Shown: piece after piece, positions 6,570 to 12,258 of the stretch
How the letters are laid out: the number at the start of each line of letters is the position of its first letter
How positions within the stretch are numbered: the stretch's first letter is position 1
Origin: Schlegelella_A sp035493195
Lineage (GTDB): Bacteria > Pseudomonadota > Gammaproteobacteria > Burkholderiales > Burkholderiaceae_C
Assembly: GCA_035493195.1 (NCBI GenBank)
Contig: DATJIM010000259.1
Span: 1 to 12,258 of the forward strand
Direction of reading: 5' to 3'
DNA: 12,258 bases
The notes under the pieces: generated by a model
Told to the model about the DNA's origin: nothing
The model's input: the letters and a program-made list of their open reading frames with translations, nothing else
Database searches by the model: none
Program-made: the position numbers and the translations under genes

Positions 6570-7445
6570 ATGTCCTCGCCTCGCCCGTTTGTCGTCGCTG
6601 CTGCCGGAATCGCTGCCCTGTGTGCGCTCGATGCCACGGTCAAGGAGCTCACCCGCTCGTACACGGTTGCGTACGCAGTGCTCGGGCGCTATGTCTTCGG
6701 CAGCCTGTTTGCGCTCGCGATCTGGTGGTGGCAAGGGCGGCGGCGGCTGACGCGCGACATGGTGCCCGCCCACTTGTCGCGCGGCATCCTGATCGCAGCC
6801 ACCGCGTTCTTGTTCTTCTTTTCCCTCACGCGCCTCGGCTTGGCGGAAGCGATCACCCTGTCGTTCATTGCGCCGCTCCTGATTCCGCCACTCGCGCATG
6901 TCTTCCTCGGCGAGAAGATGCGCGGCCCGGTGCTGTTGGCCGCTCTGCTGGGCTTTGCCGGCGTGCTGGTCACGGTCCAGGGCGCACCGAGCTTCGACGG
7001 CGAACGCGGCCTCGGGCTCGCCGCAATCCTGGCCGCGGCGCTGACGTATGCCTTGGCCGCGGTCGTGATGCGCGCGCGCGCCGCCAAGGACGGCTCGACC
7101 CTCCTGACCCTGACGAGCGCAGTGATCCCGATGGTGCTGCTGTCGCCCGCTGCCATCGGTGCCCCGCAACCGACTGCGTCGGCGTTGGGGCTCGCGGTTC
7201 TCGCGGGTCTGCTGGGAAACGTCGGCATTCAGTTGCTCGCCCGAGCCTATGCTGCAGCCGAGGCGCAAGCGCTCGGCGTGCTCGAGTTCACCGCGTTGCC
7301 TTGGGCGGCGCTGTTCGGCTTCCTCTTCTTCGGCGAGGCGGTGCGCCCCCAGGTCTGGCTCGGTGCGACGGTGATCTTCGCGGCGTGCGTGTGGGTCGGT
7401 CGCGCCGGCCGGCAACGGCCCGGGGAACTGCCGATCTCTCCTTAG
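6570..7445 (+). CDS. EamA/DMT-family transporter (RhaT/YdcZ-like fold)
   Basis: This 291-residue inner-membrane protein has about ten hydrophobic segments arranged as two EamA repeats, the drug/metabolite transporter fold for metabolite export or uptake. The repeats can be seen side by side: AEAITLSFIAPLLIPPLAH with FLGEKM (92-117) in the first half, and AEAQALGVLEFTALPWAALF with FFGEAV (230-258) in the second. A basic loop, WWQGRRRLTRD (54-63), separates helices 2 and 3. The ATG at 6570 gives MSSPRPFVVAAAG, a normal short cytosolic lead into helix 1. A longer frame from 6411 would add 53 Arg-rich residues and is unlikely. No good Shine-Dalgarno precedes either start. The substrate is unknown. 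The ArsR-family gene starts 78 bp downstream. Confidence 0.88.
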   Translation: MSSPRPFVVAAAGIAALCALDATVKELTRSYTVAYAVLGRYVFGSLFALAIWWWQGRRRLTRDMVPAHLSRGILIAATAFLFFFSLTRLGLAEAITLSFIAPLLIPPLAHVFLGEKMRGPVLLAALLGFAGVLVTVQGAPSFDGERGLGLAAILAAALTYALAAVVMRARAAKDGSTLLTLTSAVIPMVLLSPAAIGAPQPTASALGLAVLAGLLGNVGIQLLARAYAAAEAQALGVLEFTALPWAALFGFLFFGEAVRPQVWLGATVIFAACVWVGRAGRQRPGELPISP

Positions 7446-7452
7446 CGCCGAA

Positions 7453-7468
7453 CGCTGCTCGAGCAACG
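7453..7468. promoter_or_regulatory. Imperfect 16-bp palindrome, candidate operator
   Basis: CGcTGCTCGAGCAaCG is a dyad with a perfect 10-bp centre (7456-7465) and one mismatched pair. It lies just after the EamA stop and about 20 bp upstream of the proposed -35 of the ArsR gene. It has no loop, so an RNA hairpin is less likely than protein binding. A second short palindrome, TGCCGGCA (7493-7500), lies at the edge of the promoter spacer. Either could be the regulator's own operator; this is inference. Confidence 0.35.
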
Positions 7469-7487
7469 AACGCGAGCGTCGTTTCGC

Positions 7488-7516
7488 TTGCCTGCCGGCA
7501 CCACGCATGTCATACT
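7488..7516 (+). promoter_or_regulatory. Candidate sigma-70 promoter, leaderless transcript
   Basis: TTGCCT (7488-7493, 4 of 6 consensus bases) and CATACT (7511-7516, 4 of 6) are separated by exactly 17 bp. Transcription starting about 7 nt after the -10 would begin at or next to the ATG at 7524, and no Shine-Dalgarno precedes that ATG. The arrangement fits a leaderless mRNA for the ArsR gene. Confidence 0.5.
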
Positions 7517-7523
7517 GAACCGG

Positions 7524-7889
7524 ATGGTTCACCGTTCGGAAGCTCGTTTCAACCGGTCGTTCGCCGCGCTGTCCGACCCCGTGCGGCGCGGCGTGCTGCA
7601 ACAGTTGATGCGCTCCGACGCGTCCGTCACGGTCCTCGCCGAGCGGTTTGACATGACCCTGACCGGCATGAAGAAGCACATCGGAGTGCTCGAGCGAGCG
7701 GAGCTCGTCGCCACCGAGAAGGTGGGACGCGTGCGCAGCTGCAAGCTCGGCCCGCGCCGGCTCGAGGAAGAGGCAGCCTGGATCGAGAACTACCGTCGGC
7801 TGTGGTCCGCGCGCTTCGACGCGCTGGACACCGTCGTCGAGGAACTCAAACGCAAGGAGAAGCGAGATGGTCGCAAGAAGAGAGACTGA
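7524..7889 (+). CDS. ArsR-family winged-helix transcriptional regulator
   Basis: This 121-residue DNA-binding protein has the ArsR/SmtB winged-helix fold. FAALSDPVRRGVLQQL (13-28) is the family's helix before the HTH. VTVLAERFDMTLTGMKKHIG (35-54) is the helix-turn-helix with the recognition helix, and LERAELVATEKVGRVRSCKL (56-75) is the wing. The metal-site motif ELCVCDL is absent, so it is not a typical arsenic or metal sensor. It belongs to the subgroup paired with AHSA1 proteins. The Lys/Arg-rich tail (110-121) is coded by the overlap with the next gene. I chose the ATG at 7524 (MVHRSEARFN), which is the usual start of this subgroup, over one at 7488. It probably represses its own operon. 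Confidence 0.9.
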   Translation: MVHRSEARFNRSFAALSDPVRRGVLQQLMRSDASVTVLAERFDMTLTGMKKHIGVLERAELVATEKVGRVRSCKLGPRRLEEEAAWIENYRRLWSARFDALDTVVEELKRKEKRDGRKKRD

Positions 7890-8388
7890 GCCCGTGCCCA
7901 TGGGCAACCGGACGACGTCGCAGCGGAAGTCCGACCGCGAGCTGCTCGTCACGCGAATGTTCGACGCCCCGGCACGTCTCGTCTTCGAGGCGTGGACCAC
8001 GCCCGAGCTGTTCAAGCAGTGGTGGGTGCCGAAGTCGAGCGGCGCGATCCTGCTCTCTTGCGAACAAGACGTCCGTGTCGGCGGCAGCTACCGGCTGGAG
8101 TTCGCTCACCCGAAGGGCGCGGCGCCCGTGGCGTTCTTCGGCAGGTACCTCGAGGTCGTGCCGAATGTCCGGCTCGTCTGGACCAACGAGGAAAGCGACG
8201 GCGGCGCCATCACGACGGTGACTTTCGAGGAGAGGAACGGCAAGACGCTCCTCGTGATGACCGAGCTCTATCCGTCGAAGCAAGCGCTCGACATGGCCAT
8301 CGAGGGAATGGACGAGGCGATGCCGGAGACGTTCCAGCAGTTGGACGAATTCCTGGTCGCTCGGCGCGCGGCCCCGGAACGAACCTGA
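7867..8388 (+). CDS. AHSA1 / SRPBCC-fold domain protein
   Basis: This 173-residue cytosolic protein has the START-like helix-grip (SRPBCC) fold with an AHSA1-type signature: FDAPARLVFEAWTTPELFKQWW (32-53), then GGSYRLEF (72-79), FFGRYLEVVPNVRLVWT (90-106), TVTFEE (117-122) and the C-terminal helix around 143-165. The fold binds hydrophobic ligands in a cavity; the natural ligand of these ArsR-linked members is generally unknown. Its ATG overlaps the end of the ArsR gene by 23 nt, and AAGGAGA (7854-7860) inside that gene serves as ribosome site, so the two are translated together. A second start at 7900 (Met12) is possible. Confidence 0.9.
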   Translation: MVARRETEPVPMGNRTTSQRKSDRELLVTRMFDAPARLVFEAWTTPELFKQWWVPKSSGAILLSCEQDVRVGGSYRLEFAHPKGAAPVAFFGRYLEVVPNVRLVWTNEESDGGAITTVTFEERNGKTLLVMTELYPSKQALDMAIEGMDEAMPETFQQLDEFLVARRAAPERT

Positions 8389-8569
8389 CTCGACGATCCG
8401 GCCGCCCCCGGTCGATCGAGCGGGAAGCGGTCGCACCAGGCGGAGCGGACCTTCGCGTCCGCGTTCCGTGAGCCTCATCGGTCGCCGACCAACGGTGGTG
8501 GCGCGTGGCACACTGCGCCGACGCTCGGCCCAGGAAGGCCCGCCGCAACCGGCCCCAGAGGAGACATCG
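8389..8569. other. Intergenic spacer with two hairpins
   Basis: No gene is supported here. A hairpin of CCGG arms (8398-8401 with 8408-8411, extended by 3 bp past a bulged T) starts 10 nt after the AHSA1 stop. A second, GCGGAC/GTCCGC (8445-8450 with 8457-8462), encloses the loop CTTCGC. Neither has a T-run, so termination after the ArsR/AHSA1 unit is only a possibility. AGAGGAG at 8557-8563 is the ribosome site of the next gene. Confidence 0.4.
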
Positions 8570-8932
8570 ATGCTGACGACGGAGAAGACGGCCGACTACG
8601 TGAAGCGTTGGGTCGCGGCCTTCGAGTCGAAGGACCTCGATCGCGTGCTGGCCTTCTACACCGACGACGTGATCTTCCACTCCCCGCTGGTTGCGCGGCT
8701 CAGCCACGACCCGAGCGGCACCGTGCACGGCAAGGCGGCGCTGCGCGCGTACGTGAAGAGAGGCTTCGAGGTGTTCGATCACATCGACTTCACGGTGCTC
8801 GACGTGCTGCGCGGCGTCGACAGCATTGCGATCCACTACAAGGGCATCACGGGCACGCATGTCGTCGAGGTGCTGTTCTTCGACAGGCACGGCGGGGTCC
8901 GGGAGTCGTACGTGCACTACGCGTCGGTCTGA
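8570..8932 (+). CDS. NTF2-like / SnoaL-like protein
   Basis: This 120-residue cytosolic protein has the cone-shaped NTF2 fold typical of small ligand-binding or isomerase-type proteins. The N-terminal helix TADYVKRWVAAFESKDLDRV (7-26) leads into LAFYTDDVIFHSPL (27-40), the family's hallmark. HGKAALRAYVKRGFEVF (53-69) follows, and then strands VEVLFFDRHGGVRESYVHYA (98-117). Length and motif order are normal. The ATG at 8570 has AGAGGAG 6 nt before it; an earlier in-frame ATG at 8468 would add unrelated residues. The catalytic role and ligand cannot be assigned. The next gene begins 53 bp downstream. Confidence 0.85.
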   Translation: MLTTEKTADYVKRWVAAFESKDLDRVLAFYTDDVIFHSPLVARLSHDPSGTVHGKAALRAYVKRGFEVFDHIDFTVLDVLRGVDSIAIHYKGITGTHVVEVLFFDRHGGVRESYVHYASV

Positions 8933-8985
8933 TCGGCGGCAGAGTTCCGGTAGCTCGTGGATAGACTGACCTCGGGAGCAGCGCC

Positions 8986-9852
8986 ATGGCGCGATTCGTG
9001 ATCGAGCCGCATTTCCGGCTGCAGGAGTGGGTCGCCGAGGAGCAAGGCTATTTCCGCGCCGAAGGGCTCGACTACGTTTTCCACGAGCTGATCCGGTCGA
9101 CCGCAGGCAAGCACCACGACCGCGGCGACAAGGTCGGGGCGTTCCAGTCGTTCGAGCGCGGCCGCGATGCCGACGTCAGCTGCGCCTGCCACTGGACCGT
9201 CAACGTCGCCGCGGCGACCGGCAAAGGCAAGCTCTACGCCGACGTCTATTCGGTCGCGCCGGCTGGGGTGTTCGTGCCGGCCGACTCGGCCGTTCGCACG
9301 CCCGAGGATCTCGCCGGCGTTCCGATCTCGGTCGGCTTCCAGTCGGGCAGCCACTACGCGACCATCCAGGCGCTCGAGCAGTACCTGACGCCCGACAAGA
9401 TCAACCTGCACTTTGCCGACGGCATGCTGTTCGCGCGGATGGGCCGGCTGATCGACGGTGCGGCGCCTGCCTGCGCCCTGTTCAGCGGCCCGTATTACTT
9501 CGCCGAGCAGCTTGGCTTCCGCAAGGTGATCGACACGACCTTCATGATCGCGACCATGATCAGCGGCGATCCCGATCCGCAGGACCTGCAGAAGTTCTTC
9601 CGTGCACTCAAGCGCGCACAGCGCGACATCGACCTGAGGCCCGAGCGCTACACGCACTACTACCGCAACGAGTTCCCCGAGCAGTTCCACGCGCGCATGG
9701 ACACCCGGTGCTGGGGCCCAGGCGAGCGGATCGTGTTCGAGCGCTACACCGAGGAGGCCTGGCGCGACGCGCGCGATTGGATCGCGCGCCACGGCATCTT
9801 CCCGGAGGGCGAGCTCGGTTCGGTCTCGTACGCCGACGCCGTGATGGCCTAG
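8986..9852 (+). CDS. NMT1/solute-binding-like protein without signal peptide
   Basis: This 288-residue protein has the periplasmic-binding-protein type II fold of the NMT1/THI5-SsuA group. HFRLQEWVAEEQGYFRAEGL (9-28) matches the opening 'P...A...GYF..EGLdv'. AFQSFERGRDADVS (52-65) lies in domain I, SAVRTPEDLAGVPISVGFQS (101-120) is the domain I strand and linker, and LTPDKINLHFADG (134-146) follows. Unlike export-directed binding proteins it starts directly at the fold with no hydrophobic leader, and a TAG at 8962 in the same frame rules out a longer N-terminus. No ABC permease or ATPase is in the window. It may be a cytosolic enzyme or sensor built on this fold. GGGAG lies 8 nt before the ATG. 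Confidence 0.8.
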   Translation: MARFVIEPHFRLQEWVAEEQGYFRAEGLDYVFHELIRSTAGKHHDRGDKVGAFQSFERGRDADVSCACHWTVNVAAATGKGKLYADVYSVAPAGVFVPADSAVRTPEDLAGVPISVGFQSGSHYATIQALEQYLTPDKINLHFADGMLFARMGRLIDGAAPACALFSGPYYFAEQLGFRKVIDTTFMIATMISGDPDPQDLQKFFRALKRAQRDIDLRPERYTHYYRNEFPEQFHARMDTRCWGPGERIVFERYTEEAWRDARDWIARHGIFPEGELGSVSYADAVMA

Positions 9853-9891
9853 GTCGGTCTTCGTCACCGCCACGGTGAAAACGTCGCCGAC
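9853..9891 (+). terminator. Nested hairpin after the binding-protein gene
   Basis: A perfect 6-bp stem, TCACCG/CGGTGA (9864-9869 with 9873-9878), has a 3-nt loop and begins 12 nt after the stop. It lies inside a 5-bp outer pairing, GTCGG/CCGAC (9853-9857 with 9887-9891). AAAA but no T-run follows, so terminator function is tentative. The remaining 137 bp up to the amidase hold no other clear signal. Confidence 0.3.
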
Positions 9892-10028
9892 GAGGCTGGA
9901 CGCCTACACGTCGTGGCCTATCCGATGAGCCACCGACCTATCGCAACGCGAAGCGGACGCTGGAACGCGCCCGCCGACTCAGACAGCTCTGACAGAATCG
10001 TTCAGTTTTCAACGCAGCGAGGAACGGC

Positions 10029-11405
10029 ATGACACCGCGTGGCCACGACGAGCGCTTCGATCCGGAGCATTGCAGCGCGCGCGAGCTGGCGCGAGCGATC
10101 GGCGAAGGCCAGATCAGCGCACGCGAGGCCTGCGAGGCGGCGATCGCGCGCATCGAAGCGCGCGACGGCGAGATCAACGCGGTCGTGGTGCGAGATTTCG
10201 AGCGCGCGCGAGAGCAGGCGAGTGAGCGCGACGCACGTCGAGCGCGCGGCGAGCGGCCGGCGCTCCTTGGCGTGCCGATGACGGTGAAGGAGTCGATCGA
10301 CATCGCCGGGCTGCCCACGACCTGGGGGATCGCGCCGTTTCGCGAGCACAGGGCGAACGAAGACGCCGTGCTCGTGCAGCGGCTGAAGGCCGCCGGCGCG
10401 GTCATCCTCGGCAAGACGAACGTGCCTGTCGCGCTCGCCGACTGGCAAACGGTCAATCCGATCTACGGCCGCACGCTCAACCCGATCGACCCGGCGCGAA
10501 GCCCCGGGGGATCGTCGGGCGGCTCAGCGGCCGCGCTCGCCGCTGGCATGGTGGCGATCGAGGTCGGCTCGGACATCGGCGGATCGCTGCGGGTCCCCGC
10601 CGCGTTCTGCGGCGTCTTCGCACACAAGCCGACCTTCGGCCTGGTACCGAGCCGCGGGCACGGCTTCCCGGGCAGCGACGGCGCCGGCGTCGAGCTGGCG
10701 GTTGTCGGCCCGATGGCTCGTCACCCCGCCGACCTCGAGCTCGAGCTCGGCATCATTGCCGGGCCGGACCTCGACGCCGCAACCGGCTATCGACTGGACC
10801 TGCCCCCGCCGCGCGCTCGCGATCTCGCGGGGGCGCGGCTTCTCTTTCTCGACAGGCACCCCGCTGCGAGCACGAGCAGCGTGCTGACCGAGCACGTTGG
10901 CCGCGTCGCCGACGTCGCGGCGCGTGCCGGCGCGGAGGTCTGCCGAGAGAGCGAGCTGTTGCCGGATCTGGGCGCAGCGCACGCTGCCTACAGCGAGATG
11001 CTCGGCGCGATCTTCACGCGGGGCTCGCCGAACGCCAAGAACGTCATCTCCGCGCACCGCTGGATGGAGTTGCTCGACGCCCAGTTCCGGCTGCGTCGCC
11101 AGTGGCGCGCGCTCTTCGATCGCTTCGATGCCGTCGTCACCCCCGCGTTCGGCACGGTCGCGTATCCGCACGTCGAGAATCCGAACGAACCCGGCGCGAC
11201 GCTGTCGATCGACGGCAAGCGAACGCCCTATTTCGAGCAGCTCGCGTGGCCGGGAGTCGCCACCTTCCCGGGCTTGCCGGCCACCGCGGTTCCGGTCGGG
11301 GCGACGAGCGAGCGCCTGCCGGTAGGACTCCAGGTCATCGCCGGTGCCCTGCACGACCGCACTGCGATCGCGATCGGCACCTGGCTTTCCCGTCGCGAAC
11401 CGTAG
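10029..11405 (+). CDS. Amidase-signature family hydrolase
   Basis: This 458-residue cytosolic enzyme is an amidase-signature (GatA/FAAH-type) hydrolase that cleaves C-N amide bonds through a Ser-cisSer-Lys triad. The N-terminal helices (ELARAIGEGQISAREACEAA, 19-38) lead to GVPMTVKES (81-89) with Lys87. SPGGSSGGSAAALAAG (158-173) carries the cis-Ser162, and SDIGGSLRVPAAFCG (181-195) carries the nucleophile Ser186. The spacings Lys to Ser of 75 and Ser to Ser of 24 equal those of fatty acid amide hydrolase. No gatB or gatC is adjacent and the protein is not obviously GatA, so a free-standing amidase is more likely than the tRNA amidotransferase subunit. GAGGAA precedes the ATG. Substrate unknown. 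Confidence 0.92.
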   Translation: MTPRGHDERFDPEHCSARELARAIGEGQISAREACEAAIARIEARDGEINAVVVRDFERAREQASERDARRARGERPALLGVPMTVKESIDIAGLPTTWGIAPFREHRANEDAVLVQRLKAAGAVILGKTNVPVALADWQTVNPIYGRTLNPIDPARSPGGSSGGSAAALAAGMVAIEVGSDIGGSLRVPAAFCGVFAHKPTFGLVPSRGHGFPGSDGAGVELAVVGPMARHPADLELELGIIAGPDLDAATGYRLDLPPPRARDLAGARLLFLDRHPAASTSSVLTEHVGRVADVAARAGAEVCRESELLPDLGAAHAAYSEMLGAIFTRGSPNAKNVISAHRWMELLDAQFRLRRQWRALFDRFDAVVTPAFGTVAYPHVENPNEPGATLSIDGKRTPYFEQLAWPGVATFPGLPATAVPVGATSERLPVGLQVIAGALHDRTAIAIGTWLSRREP

Positions 11406-11465
11406 CGATCACGCACGGCCGCCAGCGGCGACCATCGCCCGCATGGACCGACCGCTCCATTGCGC

Positions 11466-12258
11466 ATGAACGCGAACCGACGGTCGCTCGTCGACGGGTG
11501 GGTGGCTCAGGTCGGCTGGCCTCGACTCGCGGTAGCGCTCGCCGTCGCAGGCGCCCTGGTGCTGCTGCTGGTGCTCACCGTGTTCGTGCATGCAGGGCCG
11601 GCGCCGGCCAGCGCCTGGGGCCTGTGGAAGTTGGGTCTCGAGCCGGCGGTCATCATCTACATCTTGTGGATCTATCCGCCGCTGCACAGACGCTGGACGC
11701 TGGCGATCGAGGCGCTGCGGCCGCTCGCCGAGCGTCCCGAACTCGTCGAACACGCGTTTGCAGTCAACAGGCGCCGCGAATGGACGGTGCTGCTGCTCGG
11801 CGCTGCGTTCTCGGTGTGGGTCGCCCGCCCATGGCAGTTCGACGGTCGATGGTTGTTGCTGTATTTCTACGCGTCCAGCGCCATCATGTTCAGCCTGATG
11901 GCACTCGCGATCTACGACTGCCTGGCGCGAACGCAGCGCCTCGCACGCATCGTCCGCGGCGGCCTGCAACTGGACCTGTTCGATGGTGCGTCGTTCGCTC
12001 CCATGGCCCGGTGGGGCCAGAGCGTGTCGCTGATCTTCGTCGGCGGCACCTGCCTGAGCCTGCTCTTCCAGTCCTTCGAGGCGCTGAACACCTTGCGTTC
12101 GCTCGTGATCTATTCGACCGTGGTTGTCGTTTCGCTGACGCTCTTCTTCACGTCGATCTGGAGCATCCACGATGCCCTGGTGGCGGCGCAGCAGCGTGAA
12201 TTGGCCCTCATTCACCAGCATTGGAGCACGGCCCGCAGCGAGTTCAAGCGCAAGCTCG
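11466..12258 (+). CDS. Multi-spanning inner-membrane protein, 3' end outside window
   Basis: The frame is open from the ATG at 11466 to the window edge, giving 264 residues and no stop. I do not recognise the family. It has about six hydrophobic segments, near 20-42, 59-72, 106-121, 129-151, 185-203 and 212-234. A basic stretch, NRRREW (101-106), and a cytosolic loop DCLARTQRLARIVRGGLQLD (151-170) lie between them. After the last segment, residues 236-264 (AAQQRELALIHQHW, TARSEFKRKL) look like a helical, possibly coiled-coil cytosolic start that continues past the edge. The gene begins 60 bp after the amidase on the same strand, without a visible Shine-Dalgarno; a TTG at 11460 is an alternative start. 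Its hydrophobic pattern and G/C third-position bias make it convincingly coding. The missing C-terminus could hold a signalling or enzymatic domain. Confidence 0.75.
   Translation, partial: MNANRRSLVDGWVAQVGWPRLAVALAVAGALVLLLVLTVFVHAGPAPASAWGLWKLGLEPAVIIYILWIYPPLHRRWTLAIEALRPLAERPELVEHAFAVNRRREWTVLLLGAAFSVWVARPWQFDGRWLLLYFYASSAIMFSLMALAIYDCLARTQRLARIVRGGLQLDLFDGASFAPMARWGQSVSLIFVGGTCLSLLFQSFEALNTLRSLVIYSTVVVVSLTLFFTSIWSIHDALVAAQQRELALIHQHWSTARSEFKRKL

Noticed and set aside
7524..7889. Arsenic or metal resistance regulator
   Set aside because: No ELCVCDL or other Cys pair at the recognition helix, and no ars genes nearby.
6504..8015. A 503-codon - strand open frame under the EamA, ArsR and AHSA1 genes
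   Set aside because: It is antisense to three convincing genes, low in hydrophobic structure and rich in Arg, Gly, Glu and Gln; a compositional shadow.
8986..9852. Call as a THI5-type pyrimidine (HMP-P) synthase
   Set aside because: The Cys-rich iron-site motif (CCCFC) of THI5 proteins is absent and the candidate His69 does not align exactly with the known active-site His; similarity is only at the level of the fold.
10029..11405. Glutamyl-tRNA amidotransferase subunit A
   Set aside because: No gatB or gatC beside it and the sequence around the active site fits the wider amidase family equally well.
11409..12221. A 270-codon - strand frame opposite the membrane protein at the right edge
   Set aside because: Gln/Arg/Glu-rich shadow. 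The opposite strand has regular hydrophobic spans and an in-frame start after the amidase, so the + strand is preferred.
1..12258. Defence, toxin-antitoxin, CRISPR, prophage or transposon system
   Set aside because: No nuclease, transposase, integrase, reverse transcriptase, regular spaced repeats or terminal inverted repeats were recognised on either strand.

Overview
The window is high-GC DNA (by eye about two thirds G+C) with dense genes and strong G/C third-codon bias. Together with its families (ArsR plus AHSA1 pair, EamA and MFS carriers, a solute-binding-like protein, GatA-type amidase, YgiD-type dioxygenase) this suggests a chromosomal segment of a proteobacterium, most likely a Burkholderiales-type betaproteobacterium. 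The taxon is inference. I see no tRNA, rRNA, CRISPR array, insertion sequence, phage gene or replication origin.

Left part, + strand (190-3138). A membrane-anchored or secreted helical protein of unknown function is followed after 39 bp by a secreted pectin-acetylesterase/Notum-type hydrolase. A hairpin follows, then a YgiD/DODA-type extradiol dioxygenase. The first two genes look co-transcribed.

Middle part, - strand (about 3030-6310). Reading leftward: an MFS carrier (probable TTG start), a class I SAM-dependent methyltransferase (GTG start behind a perfect AGGAGG), a small DUF6968-like protein, what looks like a decayed GNAT acetyltransferase, and a very small ORF with a TFPASDP motif. 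The stretch 3139-3650 is the only clearly eroded part.

Right part, + strand (6570-12258). An EamA/DMT carrier diverges from the MFS gene. Next comes an overlapping ArsR-family regulator and AHSA1/SRPBCC pair, probably with a leaderless promoter. Then follow an NTF2/SnoaL-like protein, an NMT1/solute-binding-like protein without a signal peptide, an amidase with an intact Lys-Ser-Ser triad, and the first 264 residues of a multi-spanning membrane protein cut by the window edge.

No multi-gene system that I could call new stands out; most genes are ordinary accessory metabolism and transport. The items most worth a second look are the unknown protein beside the secreted esterase, which carries a stretch resembling the lipase-foldase signature; the signal-less binding-protein homologue; and the ArsR control region.
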